A DNA stretch of 64,000 nucleotides from contig OY735228.1 in the NCBI GenBank assembly GCA_963457665.1, forward strand, positions 124,001-188,000, in the 5' to 3' direction. The notes beneath the pieces were generated by a model. The model searched no databases and was not told the DNA's origin. It worked only from the letters and a program-made list of their open reading frames with translations. Position 1 is the stretch's first letter. Each line of letters begins with the position of its first letter. This DNA is from Thysanoteuthis rhombus (lineage: Eukaryota; Mollusca; Cephalopoda; Oegopsida; Thysanoteuthidae). Of the stretch, positions 1 through 14,041 are shown piece after piece. A program made the position numbers and the translations under genes.

Positions 1-654
1 TAAATGCATTAAACGTTATATAGATATTTTGCAAGGAAGATAACCCGAATAGACGATATACATGATTAATGTAGCCATCTTAATGGCTGAAAGTGGCAAG
101 ATTTTTACCGTTGATCAACTTATATTATTTCTGATCTGAAAATACCGTTCACTTTCAAGTCAATACGACATGTAGTTAGGGTTAGTAAGTAAGATTAGTT
201 GGCAGGATTATGCTTAGGGTTAGTAGGTAGGCTTGTGGTTAGGTTTAGTGGGTAGGTTTGGGGTAAGTATTTCTAATTCCCCGATAATTATCGGTGTTAT
301 TTCGTTACTTGGGAATTAAATCTACCCAATAGCCAATTTCAAAAAGTCTAGCCAGGGTCAAAACAACTTTATTCAATATGGCAGTACCTCAACAGTTATC
401 TCCCTTGCAAAATATCTACATAACGTTTCAATGCATCTATTCCAAAGCATTACCCAAAATTATTACTAAAAATATATTTTCATATTTTTTATTTGTTATA
501 TATACAGTGCAAAAGTTGCAGTAATAACTTTCAGAATAGAAGTAGGGATGGAATTTGACCCTGCACGCTCAGCCAGGCTTGTCTATTTCATAGTTGAAAA
601 TTAGGATAAAGTTAACTTGCACACGCGTATTTTTAACATGAATTTTCGGAGATT
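1..654. other. AT-rich non-coding stretch with a telomere-like patch
   Basis: I see no exon with splice sites or conserved protein here. Positions about 170-262 hold irregular GGTTAG/GGTAGG-type units such as GTTAGGGTTAG, a degenerate relative of the animal telomere repeat TTAGGG. The units are too diverged to be functional telomere. The rest is unremarkable AT-rich DNA. Confidence 0.5.
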
Positions 655-735
655 TATAAGATTTGTCAGTTTGGTTCAGTTGGTAGGAGAGCCGACTGCT
701 GATCTCTTGTTGGTGATTTCAAATCACGAGAGAGC
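655..735 (+). repeat. tRNA-like (SINE head-like) sequence
   Basis: The stretch GGTTCAGTTGGTAGGAGAGC resembles the D-arm and A box of a tRNA, and about 30 bases on GGTGATTTCAAATCACGAG resembles a decayed T-arm/B box. It does not fold into a clean cloverleaf, so a tRNA-derived SINE relic is more likely than a live tRNA gene. No poly(A) or simple tail was identified. Confidence 0.3.
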
Positions 736-2547
736 AATGTAAATATTATAGTTTGATTTAAGGTAACAGGACAGATAAGAGTGGAGTGTTCCCTCGCCTA
801 AATTGGTTGATGATTGTTTTTGTTGCTACGGTTGAAAAACAAAGTCAGTTCTGACTGAATCATTGGAAGTTTCAATCAACAGGAAAGCTTCCCCGATTCA
901 ATGATTATCCTGCATTCAACAACGGTCTAAAACCAACGAAATCCACATCAAAGTTTAATAAACACAAAATGATTATTCCAACCCGACCACCGAGTGTGAC
1001 GGACACGGTGCAAGAGGAGAGGGGAGAAAATGAAGTTTGTTCAATAAATGTCAGATATTTCTGGAAAATCCGACTTCACATGAAGGAATCTTCTTATTTT
1101 AACCGTTTTTATTGTTCAATTTATTCATTTTTCCAATTGCATTTGCAAGATCCTACTGTCTCAGACACATGATAGGTGCTCTGGGTGACTGGCCGTGTTT
1201 CTGGTACCTAGGATCAACCCGATCATAGTAGGGTAGTTAGGAAGAGGGAAGAAAGGAAAGTCAAGTGGTTTCAAAAAGAGGGTGCGAAGGAAGAGATGGA
1301 AAAAAGGTTAGGTAATTCAATGAGAAGGTAGGAACGGAGAGGCACTAATGACTACTGATACTATAAGTGTGACAGACACAACTCATATAATGATATCCTC
1401 CCTGCCATAGGGTTCTTCATACATGTTCAATTTTACATGGCTCTTCCCGAGCCAGGAGCTACCATACAGTTTACTGTTAGTGTTTGAGCCTAACAAAAAA
1501 TTTTCAATTGAAAAAAAAAATCAACTAAATAAAACAGGTCTGGTTAGTCACTCAATTAACAGAATAAAAAATAATCTAGTAAGTGAGAATGAAGGCATGT
1601 GTTATCTCCCCACCCTAACACTATTTTTTTTTAATTCAAATAATGTTGCTCGAGTTTTTTTTCATTTGAGGTATATTCAGAAAAAAATCTAGCCATTTAA
1701 TATTAACCAAAATAGCTTACCCAGGACACTGATGCCTTAGTTCACCTCAAAGTACCTCCTTAAGACGTCACACATTTATTCAAGTGTCCTTCCACTATTC
1801 AATATAGCCTGAAAAGTCATCTTTGGGAATTGCCATCGGATGTTTCATTTTGTTCTCCTTAATCTCGTCCATGATCTGAAATCCTCTCATTGAGAAAGCC
1901 AGAAATCGCAGTTTACCGAATCTGAACTGTAGAGAAGGCTGTGATACCTGAATGATGCAATGCTCCCCCCCCCAACATCCCCGCAAGAAAAATCCACGAG
2001 ATGTGAAGAATGACTCGCTCAGACAAGATGAATGCAACGGTCACACAGTTCACAGACATACTAACTGCCGACCGAATAACCCAATGCGAGATTATCTGTT
2101 CACACATGTGTAGTAAGGTTCTTTCTGATAGTTCACTGGGTTATGTTGAAACAGTGCGACTGGTTCTCGAGATATTCAAAATAACTTGATACTTTTCAGG
2201 CAGACTTCGTATTTGACACGTATTGTGAAAAACTAATTTCACACCATCATGGTTGCTTGAAGAATTTCATCTGAGGAAAAGAGAGATTACTTCCCTTTAT
2301 CCCAATCCCAACTTTACGACTCTTCTACGGTATCACAATTTCACTCTCTTTGTGTAGGATAATTAATGTGATATGTAGAAGAAGCGATCAAATCTGTTCA
2401 GACCGTTTAAGACTGTAACATTTTTAACATAAACACACACTTGCATTTCAATACATTCAACTACAAAAAAATAAAATCAATCAGGGAACAAATTTGACCA
2501 TTTAAAACTGGATTTTATTAAACTCAACTACAAGGGATGTACGTTAG
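736..2547. other. No gene recognised
   Basis: Only short chance ORFs occur, none with recognisable motifs or consistent splice sites. The sequence looks like old, unclassified repeat-derived intergenic DNA. Confidence 0.45.
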
Positions 2548-2640
2548 GATCACTGTCTAGTGTTAGTGTTAAGGGTTATGTTTAGGGTTTTTGTTTAGGT
2601 TTAAAGTTAGGGTCAAGATTAGGATTAAGGTTATAAAGCA
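2548..2640 (+). repeat. Degenerate telomere-like repeats
   Basis: Irregular units such as GTTAGTGTTAAGGGTTATG, TTTAGGGTT, GTTAGGGTC and TTAGGATTAAGG occur over about 90 bp. They are diverged from TTAGGG. Similar tracts lie near 170-262 (same orientation) and 37200-37290 (complement), so this is a dispersed motif rather than a chromosome end. Confidence 0.5.
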
Positions 2641-3596
2641 AGTGTTGGGATCCAGGATAACCGACCTCCTTATAACTGAGCTATGATGAAATTTAACTAT
2701 TTAGGACCTAGATTAATATTTTCATGTCCACCATCTACTCACATCATAACGCCAAACGCGCTTTAAAGAACCGTGTTATAACAAGGCAGGACAGTGCTGC
2801 TTTCAATACTAAGCAAAGTTTACCGTTTTCAAGAAAGGGCTTTAGTATATTCAATGCTCAGCTGTAACTTCCCACGAAATTATTTTTGCTTTGTATAAAG
2901 GGTTGCAATACCAAGCTGTCCTTTCTTTGTTCCACCTACATCTTTCACTTCATTAATTTGAAAGGAAATATATTAGGTATAAAATTTAGGGTTATCATTA
3001 CTTTTAGCATCTTATTTTGTCAAGTTTCCAGTATTTTGGGGGGGAAGTGACCTTAAAATGTTACCATTGAAAAACAGTTAGAAATGGATACAATTTTAAT
3101 CAAACAGGGGAGAATCAAGCAAGCATTACAAACAATGTAAAAAAGAAATTGTTTTTTTCTCCGTCTTATTTCACAATCACAATTGAGCATTTAAATCATT
3201 TTTTTTAATTCATCATAACAAATCATTTTTATTCATTGAACAACGGCAGCTACCAAAGGTGGTGAAGGGTTCTATCCTCTTTTTAGATATATTTTGGTGT
3301 GTTTGTTTATGCATTCCAGTGCTCCTGGCCATGCTGTTTTGTCTACGGACTTCAATATTCCTCTACACCCCATTTAAAAAACAATTTTTTTATTTTTGGA
3401 AAAAATCTCTTTTGGCCGTCCAGGGCCTTCATTTTGACGGGTTTGTTAATAACATATAGATTCTCGAGAATCTCGATGTTTCTAGATATTTGTTTACTCT
3501 CTTTTAGATGTTTTCCAGTAGAAAACGCCAGAGATGTCTTAAATAGAATGTGATGAAGAGACCATTTTTCGCAAATTGAATCTGGTGCAGAACCTG

Positions 3597-3870
3597 TCAT
3601 GTTTACAGTTACTTCCCCTGTATAGTAGCTATATGTCCACTTTCAAAAAGTTTTCAGTGAATTTCAAGGACATTTTTGGAAGGGTGGGGCGTGGAGAATC
3701 GATTAAATCTAGGACATAGATCTAGGAATTCTTCACGATTATATCCCCCTGCATCGTATCTATGGATGAATTGATTTTCGATCAGATTTTGGTGACAAAG
3801 ACTTTGACCGAGCTATGCACTCTCCGAGTGCTTTCTAGTTTTTTTTCTGTCTAGGTCATAATGACACAAG
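3597..3870 (+). repeat. Dispersed repeat family 1, copy a
   Basis: Shared landmarks are GTTTACAGTTACTTCC, CTGCATCGTA, GATTTTCGATCAGA, GAGTGCTTTCTAGTT and GGTCATAATGACAC. The same landmarks, diverged, recur in the opposite orientation at 8865-9120 and 33080-33310, and in the same orientation at 56340-56530 in CDK7 intron 2. It has no coding capacity I can see, so a SINE or MITE-like family is possible. Confidence 0.55.
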
Positions 3871-4277
3871 CCGTCCCTCAAATAGTCGTACTGATACAAT
3901 TTGATGGTTGATAACACCAACACCGTCCAACATTCTGTGCAAACAACTAAACATAGAAACGAGCTGCTCCTGATCATTATTTCAATTGAGCCATGGCTGA
4001 GAGGATGGGGGGGGGACTCTTTGCAAAAGCATCCCCTCCCCCGGGACCGAATGGTGGAGAAACTTTATAAGGATAGTATTTCTACAGGCATACTATTACA
4101 AAGGTATCAGTACATTCGTGGGTTTGGTTTAACAGAAGTAAAATACAGTAGCATCAGACTGGCTTTAAAAATTGCTAATATTTGGTAGATTTTTACACTC
4201 CAGTTGACTTTATGGCTCAAAACTGGCTTTGAAATGGCTAGATTTTTAATTTCCAGATAACTGTATGACTAAAAAGG

Positions 4278-5049
<772 letters not shown>

Positions 5050-6106
5050 AGGTAATCATCATCATCATCATCGTCATCAGTCTTTTAGCGTCCGTCGTTG
5101 GACATAGACCTTCCCCAGGATTTGCCACACCTCTCTATCATGGGCGTTGCGGAGCCAGTACTTCCTGAACTTGTCTAGCTCGTCTCTCCATCTAACATTT
5201 TGCCGGCCTCGGTTGCGCATGTGATCTCGGGGAATCCATGTTGTGAGTCGTGATGTCCATCGATTGTCAGCCATTCTTGCAACATGGCCAGCCTACCGCC
5301 ATTTGAGATTTTTTATGGATTCTATGATGTGTCTAACTCTTGTCTTTTCCCGGATGTACTGTGCTGTTTTGTGGTCTCTCCATGTGAGGCCCAGCATTAT
5401 CCTTTCATGTGCACGTTGCATGGTTCTCAGCTTACGGGTCTGTCTCTTGGTTAAGTTCCATGTTTCAGCTCCATAAGTGACTATTGGGAGGATGCATTGG
5501 TTATACACCCTTCTCTTTAGGATTAATGGGATCTTATTATTTTTGAAGGTTGAGCTAGCTCTGCCAAAGGCTTACCATCCTAGGGTGATTCTTGGCTTGA
5601 TTTCTTCTTCTTTTGAGGGTCTCATGGAGATTCGTTGCCCTAGGTAGATGTAGTGGTCTACTTTCTCGAGTTCTGTGTCCTCGATTTCGATCTTAGTGTT
5701 TTTATGTCCAATGTGGTTGTTGCATATGATCTTCGTCTTGCTGAAGTTCATGTGTAGGCCGACTTTCTTGCTCTCTTCATTTAGTTCATCTATCATTAGT
5801 TGGAGGTTGTGTAGGTTCTCTGCGAAAAGGGCAATGTCGTCTGCGAATCTGAGGTTGCTCAGATACTCGCCGTCTATTTTAATTCCTTTACTCTCCCAGT
5901 CTAGTCTTCTGAAGATCATCTCGAGGCAGGCTGTGAAGAGTTTAGGTGAGCTGGTATCACCTTGTCTTACTCCTTTCTGGAGCTGGAAGGGGTCCGAGTT
6001 TTTATGTAGCCTGATAAATGAGCTGCCGTGATTGTATATATGTTTCAACACTTCAACATATACTGGATCTACACCTTGCCGACTGATGGCCTCCATGACC
6101 TTAGGG
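5050..6106 (-). mobile_element. RTE/BovB-like LINE, 5'-truncated, reverse transcriptase C-terminal half
   Basis: On the minus strand one reading frame runs from 6096 to 5077 (340 codons) and is broken by only two nonsense codons, TAA at 5574-5572 and TAG at 5295-5293, with no frameshift. It shows reverse-transcriptase landmarks: GVRQGDTSSPKLF (motif B), FADDIALFAE (motif C catalytic DD), a thumb-like stretch, YNQCILPIVTYGAETW, and a C-terminal HMRNRGRQNVRWRDELDKF segment typical of RTE-type polyproteins. The endonuclease and the RT fingers are missing, so the copy is 5'-truncated near 6100, as expected for incomplete target-primed reverse transcription. The final stop codon abuts an (ATG)n-type 3' tail at 5055-5076, matching the short 3' ends of RTE elements. 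Target-site duplications were not resolved. The copy is inactive. Confidence 0.85.
5055..5076 (-). repeat. Simple-repeat 3' tail of the RTE element
   Basis: On the minus strand the element's terminal stop codon is followed directly by GATGATGAT-type units. RTE-clade LINEs commonly end in short microsatellite tails instead of poly(A), so I read this as the element's 3' terminus. Confidence 0.65.
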
Positions 6107-6479
6107 ATTTACATCCGGGTTAAGAAACAAATTGTTGCCATTATTTCTGTGAACAATATGGGTGGTTACTTGATATTCAAAAGGGACAACTGTGAATTTA
6201 TGTTCATTCCAATTATATTTGAATCATGGTGCATGGAATCGCCCCAGAATTCAATTACTTCGCCTATTGCGTACCTTTAAAACATATTTAATTAAAAACT
6301 TTTGGATTTATCGTGTGGACAGACAAGAGCGAATACAGGAATGTTGGAAGAGAAAACACGCAAAAATATCTCTCAATCGAAAACAAATCACTGGATCCAA
6401 ATCAAAATTTAATCACGTCTTTCCTGTCTGTCCCCATGATATCTCCAAAGTTCACAATAGATTCCGATGGAATTTTTTA

Positions 6480-6810
6480 GGATTTTCATCATTTATAGCT
6501 ATAAGTTAACAGAGAAAATAATAATGGAGTCAATTTTGGCCATTTTTAAAGCTGTTCTAATGCTACCGTATTTTCAACATTTATAACTGTAGCATTACCT
6601 CCAAAATAAAATTTTAGCCATTTTTTTTAAAGCCCTGCTTATGTTACAGTATTTTCAACACTCATAGCTATAACTTTAACTGGAAAATCTAGCGAATGCT
6701 GGTGACTTTTAAACTCAGTCTTACATTACCATATTTTTGATATTTGTAGCTATAAAGTTATCTAGAAGATGAAAATCTAGCTAATTTTAGCTGAAAGAAG
6801 CCTGTTTTTT
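6480..6810 (+). repeat. Diverged tandem repeat, period about 81 bp, four units
   Basis: The landmark GTATTTTCAAC with a following ATAGCTATAA-type block recurs at about 6485, 6568, 6649 and 6730, a spacing of 81-83 bp. Units also share TCTAGC/TTTTAGCCATTTT and differ by many substitutions. Related single units may occur near 4200, 7240 and 53360. No coding signal was seen. Confidence 0.6.
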
Positions 6811-8219
6811 TAATCCATGTTACCATTATATGTATTCGTTTGTTGTGCGGATATGAAGTGATTCGAAAGAATGTTGATAAAAATGACAGTTGGAAGGTGA
6901 AGAGAAAGAGAAAAGCAGGTGCTTCATCTCAAAAATTTTCATTTCATCAAGTGGTTATATTTGTTTGCATTTAGGTGGTTGCATGCCATATTTTTCAAAG
7001 ATACAGCAATGCAGAAAAACAGCATATAACAGCATACATAAATATAAATACAAATATGTGCGTGTGCGTATGTGTGTATGTGTATGTGTGTGTTTCCTTC
7101 TCGACATGTCTGTGTCTAGAAGTACAAAAAACCAAATGAAGAGTAACTGGTCCAGCGTAAACTGAGAAGTGGGCAAAGATAAACAGAAGTGAGGGCTTAT
7201 TGGCCTGGAAGCAAAAAAATTGGCGTCAGTGAATATGGCTAGCTAATTTTAGCTGGAAATGAAATAAGGTCTCTATTGTATAAATGTATTGGATTTAGTG
7301 ATGGAATGTACGAGAAATAAGGATTGTGCACCTGCAGGTTAATGTTACCGTACAAAGTATTTATATCAAACGGAAACATCACATAATTTGCTACAAGATT
7401 TAATGGAATAAACGTTATTATGTGGAGTGTCAACTCCCATTGCAGTGAGAGCAGCAATAAGAATAATAACATGCCTATCAGTTGACGTATAATCTTATAG
7501 TCGAATCTTACTTTTCAAGAGATAGTTTCCTCTAAGCTGTACATTTGGCAACCAGTGCACAAATGAAATTATGCGCACAAAATGTTACTTACCTAAATTA
7601 ATTGATAATTACTCTCATGATTACAAATATAATAATGATCTGAGAATTCATAGGTGATATTGTTATTAATTTAATTCAACCTTACGTAACATAAAATGAG
7701 AATTGTTAATGGAACAACTAACTGAACTAAGTAATATCAAATATACAAGAAAATCTTAACGAAATATATCACTTGTGTAAAATAAAACCCTACCAAACAG
7801 TTTTATTAGGCACTAGAGATTGGTTGTGCCAAAATTATCTTAATACAATTTCAAGTTTACATTTTCACAAGCATACTTTTATCAATGGAAAAAATTGCAC
7901 AACATAAAATTTTTGCATTCACTGTCTGCTAAGCCCTGATTTTTCTTTGGCTGCTTTCACCTCTTCGATTGGTCTGTCAGGAGGAAAAGAAAATTCAACG
8001 AAGCGAAATTCGGTATCTTTGGCTGCTTGATAACGGTCAGAATTTTGGAATTTCTTGTTGCCTCACAGAAATGTTGACAGAAAACTCGAAGTGCGACATC
8101 TTTGTATTTCGTTGCAGAAGTTCTGAGTTTGAATCCTGAAGGACCCATAATAGATGCTACTCTAAGGCAGCACATTGAGATGTAACCGCTGCCAACTGTT
8201 ATGAATTTTTGATATCCAA
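6811..8219. other. No gene recognised; short TG microsatellite
   Basis: A TG/TATG-rich run lies at about 7057-7093. The remainder is AT-rich with only short random ORFs and no recognisable conserved protein. Confidence 0.4.
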
Positions 8220-8700
8220 AATTGGGGAAGAAAATCTGGAAATAACTAGCTGTACCAGGAAATTATCTAAGAAAATTATCCAAATTCAAGGCATAATAGA
8301 TTATCAAAAAATATCTAAATATCATTACCTGACCTTACCAAATATCTAAAAATATCAAGATTTAGCCAAAATAACCTAAAAATATCTGAGTCTCGTCAAC
8401 AAAATATCCAATCTGATATCCAATATCTAGAAACAGGGGAAGATTCTAAAATGTTCGAAAAATATCGAGATTTTGCAAAAAGGAATCTGAAAATATTGAG
8501 ATTTGCAAAATAAAATCTAAAATTTTCGATATTTTGCCTAAAAAATATAAAAGATATCTGTGCCCCACCGAAAAATATCTTAACTGATATCAAATATCTG
8601 AAAACAATATCTCTTATCAAAGCGCAACTAAAATATCTAAATCTAGATGAAAAAAAATATCCAATCAACGTCGGTAAATATTTTCTAACGGAAAAAATAT
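8220..8700. repeat. Degenerate tandem array, unit about 30-35 bp
   Basis: AATATC-centred units followed by GAGATTTTGCAAAA-like or AAATCTAAAA-like stretches repeat many times, for example near 8355, 8385, 8465, 8495 and 8525. They are heavily diverged. The reading frames across it are low-complexity artefacts. Confidence 0.6.
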
Positions 8701-8864
8701 TCACTGCTTATTTCATACGTACACATTTGAATTGCTGATCAGGAACAGATTGTTTCATTGTTTAGATTCGCTGAAAAAACGTTGGACGTAGTCATTTTAC
8801 GCCTTTCTTACCTCTGTCAATCAACCATAACATATTAGTATGACCACGTATGGGAGGATTTGTG

Positions 8865-9120
8865 TCATAATGACCTACACAGAAAGAACTAAAAAGCACA
8901 CAGAGGGCCCACACCTCTGCAAACGCCAATGTCACTGAAGTCTGATTGAAAATCAGCTCATGTGTAGTTACGATGCAGAGGAAGTAACTGTAAACAATTC
9001 ATGTATCCGACCTAAAATTTAATCAATTCTTCTCTGGCTCATGGTCCATCCATCTACAGTACAAAGTTTCACTGGGAACTTTTAGAGATATTGTGTGAAC
9101 ATATAGCTATTTAAGCTAGC
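8865..9120 (-). repeat. Dispersed repeat family 1, copy b (inverted)
   Basis: The reverse complement reproduces the landmarks of copy a at 3597-3870, ending in a GTAGGTCATTATGACAC block and including GTTTACAGTTACTTCC and CTGCATCGTA. It lies about 5 kb from copy a in opposite orientation. Confidence 0.55.
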
Positions 9121-9408
9121 GGAAAGGATACATCTTTAAGAGTGGATTTTGTTTTCATAGCCTTGATAAAACAATTAGAAAGCATACCTCTGCCAGAAAA
9201 CTTGTCATAATCCTTGTGTCTCGTATACATTTCCCAACAAAATTATATCTGACAGGAAAAAAGAACTTATCACTAAGAATAAATCCTCTCAAAAAGTGAG
9301 GATATAATGCTCCCTCACTTACAGAATGAATGTTTTTGATAGTCAATTGTTCAGCAGAAACCTATTCAGATAATATTTGTCTGCTCCCGAAGTACATTAA
9401 AAATGAGG

Positions 9409-9463
9409 TAATCCTTGCTTATACGAATATGAAATAATTTTACATCCGTATAAGCAAGGATTA
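9409..9463. repeat. Perfect 17-bp inverted repeat with 21-base loop
   Basis: TAATCCTTGCTTATACG at 9409-9425 is exactly complementary to CGTATAAGCAAGGATTA at 9447-9463. The flanks do not extend the pairing. It could be a foldback-element end, a small structured RNA or chance survival of a recent inversion. The arm is somewhat shorter than a typical microRNA precursor stem. Confidence 0.8.
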
Positions 9464-10639
9464 GTAAATACGGCTTCAGGAAAAAAACTCTATAATTCGT
9501 CAACTTCAGAAAACCACCACTCTTGCCGCCTACGTAATGAATCTGAAAATAATCGATTGAGGAAATCCCCAAGTTTCCACCTCCATTACTTCCTGTAGTA
9601 TTATTTTCTAAAAGTTTTCCAAAAGCGTTACGAACGGATCGCACTGTGTTGGGTTACATTCAAAATTCTAAACGAATCTTCGAAACGCGTGCTATCGAAT
9701 GGTGGAAACGGCATGTGCTATCTTCAATTTCGTCCGAGGTATGGGGTATTTCTGTGAATAACATATTTGATGAGAGCGACCCAGCCGTTGGCAAAGTTGA
9801 AAAAAATTACCATGAATGGAGCAAATGAGAGTATTTCTTCTGCATGGTTTATTTGAGAAAAATGTTGGTTTCTTTTTTGAGAAAATTTGAGAAAATGAAA
9901 GGCAAAAATTTTCGGCTTGGAAGAAGCAAAGAAACAGCCATCTCGTTGAATTGGAGTTAGAATAATAAAGAAATGGGTTTTATATCATTTTATAAAACAA
10001 ACGCATGAACGGACAGACAAACCGACTGACAGACGGACGTCACAAATATCCTTTAGGTCTAAACAGACGGACTGACGCACAGATGGGCAGACACGGATGA
10101 ATACGTATATTTGTCTGAAATATCTCTCTAAACTAAACCGGTTTCATAATATCCTTATCGAATTTTGTTTTTCCTCTCAAAGCAGTCACGTGATGAAAAT
10201 GACCTGCTCTCTCTCGTCTGCATTGACGGGAGATATTTTTGATTGAGCATCTATATAACCGTTTTAAACCATTGACTTTATGAATAACATTACCTGTTCA
10301 CGTGAATGAGCAACAGATTTACACAGACTACTTGGAAGATTTTTTTTTAATAAAAAGCAAAAGAAAAGCCATCTCGTAGGGTTAGGGTTACAATAATAAA
10401 GAAATAGGTTCTGTTTCGTTTCGTTGCTCAGTAAAAACCGTCACGTAATCACGTCACGGTACGTCTTTTGGTAGCATATGTTTGCACTCATGATAAGGAG
10501 TGAATATTTGTGCAGCCTATATGTGCAACATATACTTACTCAGTCAGCTAGATAGATGTTACGTAAGAGGTGCATGTGAGGTACAAGGTCAGCAGCTAGA
10601 GAGCGACACCCAAGTGCGTCTGCCCGAACCACAAACATA
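9464..10639. other. No gene recognised
   Basis: No conserved coding signal was seen. Around 10005-10105 there are irregular GACAGAC/GACGGAC-type units, a decayed simple repeat. The stretch ends where RTE endonuclease homology starts. Confidence 0.4.
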
Positions 10640-12229
10640 GGAACATCACCAAGAAAACAACACTAAATATAGGAACCTACAACTTCAGGACACTCTCCGC
10701 GTACATGCATCTAACTACACTAGAAAATGAAATCAAGAACATCAATTAGGACATTATCAGTATAAAATGAAAAGACCTGGAGAGGAACTAACTGAATCAA
10801 ACAGCAAACATCTTTCATACAACTATGGAAGGAAAACGAAGAGGAGTTGCCTTTCTAATTTATAAAAAAAATCAAACTCAAGACCGGGTAGCCAGTGTCA
10901 CTGTACTGCTCTCAAAGAGGTACAAACTGAATATCATTCAAGTTTATGCTCCCAATTCACAATCAGTCGACAAAGAGATAAACAACTACGATGACATGAA
11001 TTCCATACTCCATCATTATGGGAAACTTCAACGCCCAAGAAGGACAAGGTACAGAAAATGCATCGGCAAGTACGGATATGAAATATGGAACATTTTGCAA
11101 AAAGCAAACAGGGCAAAATAATGAACCTCTTCAAAGAAAGCCAATAGAAAGTGGACTTGGAGGAACCCCAGTCACGAAACCAAGAACGAAATAGACTACA
11201 TCCTAGCGGACATAAGCGACATCTTTAGAGATATGCAGGTCCTAAATCAAGTCAATGTAGGAAATGACCACAAGTTGATAAGATGCAAAATTCAAATAAA
11301 CACCAAAATAGAACGCAGGAAAATGTTCAAAACCAAACTGAAACCATTTACCGTTCAGAAAGGACTCACCCAATCATTTAGACTGGAACTGAAGAATAGA
11401 TACAAAATCCTCATTGAACCACACGAGAACATCAACGAGCTCAGCAACATATGATAACTTCCTAAATTAGAGTCACCAGAATGTTCAAGCGAAAAAGCTC
11501 AAAAACCATAAGCAAACTCAGAAGAAACCAAAAATCTCCTGAAAAAAATAACACGCTAGAACCTAAAGCCAACAACAATGGCAATAGAAACGATAGAGAC
11601 AACAGATTTGAGCAAAATCATCCAAAAGAAAAGAGGAGAAGACAAAAGAAGATATACGACATCAGTCATTAAAAGAAATCTTGAAAAATGTAGGGGATTC
11701 AAAACGATTGGAAAATCTCTCAGTGCAAGAAGAAAGCTAATAACTAGTGTGCTCAAAGCAAATGAACAACTGACAGTGGATAGGGACCGAATTATCGAAC
11801 GTGCCCAGGAATTTTACAAAGATCTCTATTCTACCACCCAAAGGACGAAGAAAAACTAATAGGTAACACGAGTTGAGGGCAATCAATTCGAGAATTTCCC
11901 AGTAGTTACTCCACAAGAAGTGAAGCAAGCCATCAATCAATGGGAGAATGGAAAGGCCCCTGGATCCGATAACACTAAAAATACTGGAAAAGTTATCACA
12001 GGAAAACTAGCCATCCATTCAAACGAAGTAAAGTCCCAGAAGAGTGGGACACTGCAATCATAATGCTGTAATACAAAAAAAAGGAAACCCGATAGAAAAC
12101 CTCAACAACTATAGGCCAACAAGCCTACTCAACTGCATCTACTCTTCACCACAGTGATCATCAACCAAATCAACAAAACGTGAGATGAAAACCAACCACG
12201 GGAACAAGCTGACTCGTAAAATTAAAATT
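10640..12229 (+). mobile_element. RTE-like LINE remnant 1 (endonuclease through RT start)
   Basis: Broken frames read in order through an RTE polyprotein. Near 10650 is an IGTYNFRTLS-like start of the APE-type endonuclease. GVAFLIYKK and IIQVYAPNSQS follow at 10825-11000, then a GNDHKLIRCKI block near 11260 that corresponds to the SDHRLV end of the endonuclease. A linker with AQEFYKDLYS lies near 11800, then QWENGKAPGSDN near 11940 and NLNNYRPTSLLN near 12100, the typical RT entry motifs. Multiple stops and frameshifts make it inactive. RT homology stops near 12200, where a second partly overlapping copy begins. Confidence 0.75.
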
Positions 12230-13301
<1,072 letters not shown>

Positions 13302-13310
13302 CGAAATAAC

Positions 13311-13425
13311 GACGAAAAAAAAAAATGAGCCCCGGTTGGGATTCGAACACACACCCGTTTCGGATCGGTTTGCACAGATCGAGGCTACATAGGTGCTTCC
13401 ATGGAAATAAATATAAATGAATGGT
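13311..13425 (-). repeat. tRNA-derived SINE-like fragment
   Basis: On the minus strand GTGTTCGAATCCC (13338-13350 region) is a close match to the RNA polymerase III B box GGTTCGANNCC. It is followed by CCGGGGCTCATT and then an oligo(T) run on that strand. Upstream, a GATCCGAAACGGG stretch could be an anticodon arm. No full cloverleaf forms. A tRNA-derived SINE relic is the best reading. Confidence 0.45.
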
Positions 13426-13539
13426 ATTACTATCCGACGGCATGTTTAAGAAATTGAGAATTTGGCAACTAAGTTTTTGCTCTGACCTATTTACTTTTGG
13501 TAATGAGCGAACGGCTTTGATTGGAAAATAAAGAACGGG

Positions 13540-13600
13540 CATTAGTTGGGATTTAAACCCACTCCCTTGGTGGGAGCGCTCTTTAGTCGAGTCTGCTTTT
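13540..13600 (-). repeat. tRNA-like T-arm/anticodon-arm relic
   Basis: The minus strand carries TGGGTTTAAATCCCA (13547-13561), a 4-bp stem with a 7-base loop like a T arm. Just upstream is a CTCCCACCAAGGGAG hairpin like an anticodon arm. The acceptor and D arms are not convincing, so I call it a SINE/tRNA relic. Confidence 0.35.
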
Positions 13601-13970
13601 GCTGATTGAGGTGTCAGGGTTTGCACAAAAGCTGCAAGAACTACAATGCGTCGAATTACGCAAGAATACAAGTAATTTTGAAACTAACAATATAACCATA
13701 TAAACAAATTGGCCATCGGTCAGAATGTGAGATAAGTTGAGGATTTAGTTCTGGCAAGGAACCTAATTTCATTTCTTCGGATTGTGGTGTTCTTTTCTAC
13801 ATTCAATGCAGTGAGTTGTTTTGGATTAGACACTGAAGTGAATGAAATAAGAGCTTATGGTGGTTCCATTTGCCAAGGAGGTTAAAGTGAAAATGGAAAA
13901 TGACAGAAACTATGCTCTAGTAGTTTTAATGATGAAAATAGCTAGTATATCTCTGAGATGAGGTATTATT

Positions 13971-14041
13971 ATTATTTCTATTATTATTCGGAGCATCCTC
14001 ATCTTGGTTGTTTTTCATACAACGTTTCAGCCGTTGTACTC
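13971..14041 (+). repeat. Left inverted repeat of the PLE (71 bp)
   Basis: This is the reverse complement of 15078-15148 with about five mismatches. It contains CATCCTCATCTTGGTTGTTT and CATACAACGTTTCAGCC. It is an inverted copy of the element's 3' end, fused directly to the coding remnant. Confidence 0.9.

Noticed and set aside
655-735. Functional tRNA gene
   Set aside because: The arms do not pair into a cloverleaf, and similar tRNA-like pieces are scattered, as expected for SINE relics.
5675-6031. Plus-strand ORFs opposite the RTE element
   Set aside because: They are shadows of the minus-strand reverse-transcriptase frame, which has clear motifs.
6480-8700. CRISPR array
   Set aside because: Repeat units are diverged and contiguous without unique spacers, and the window is eukaryotic.
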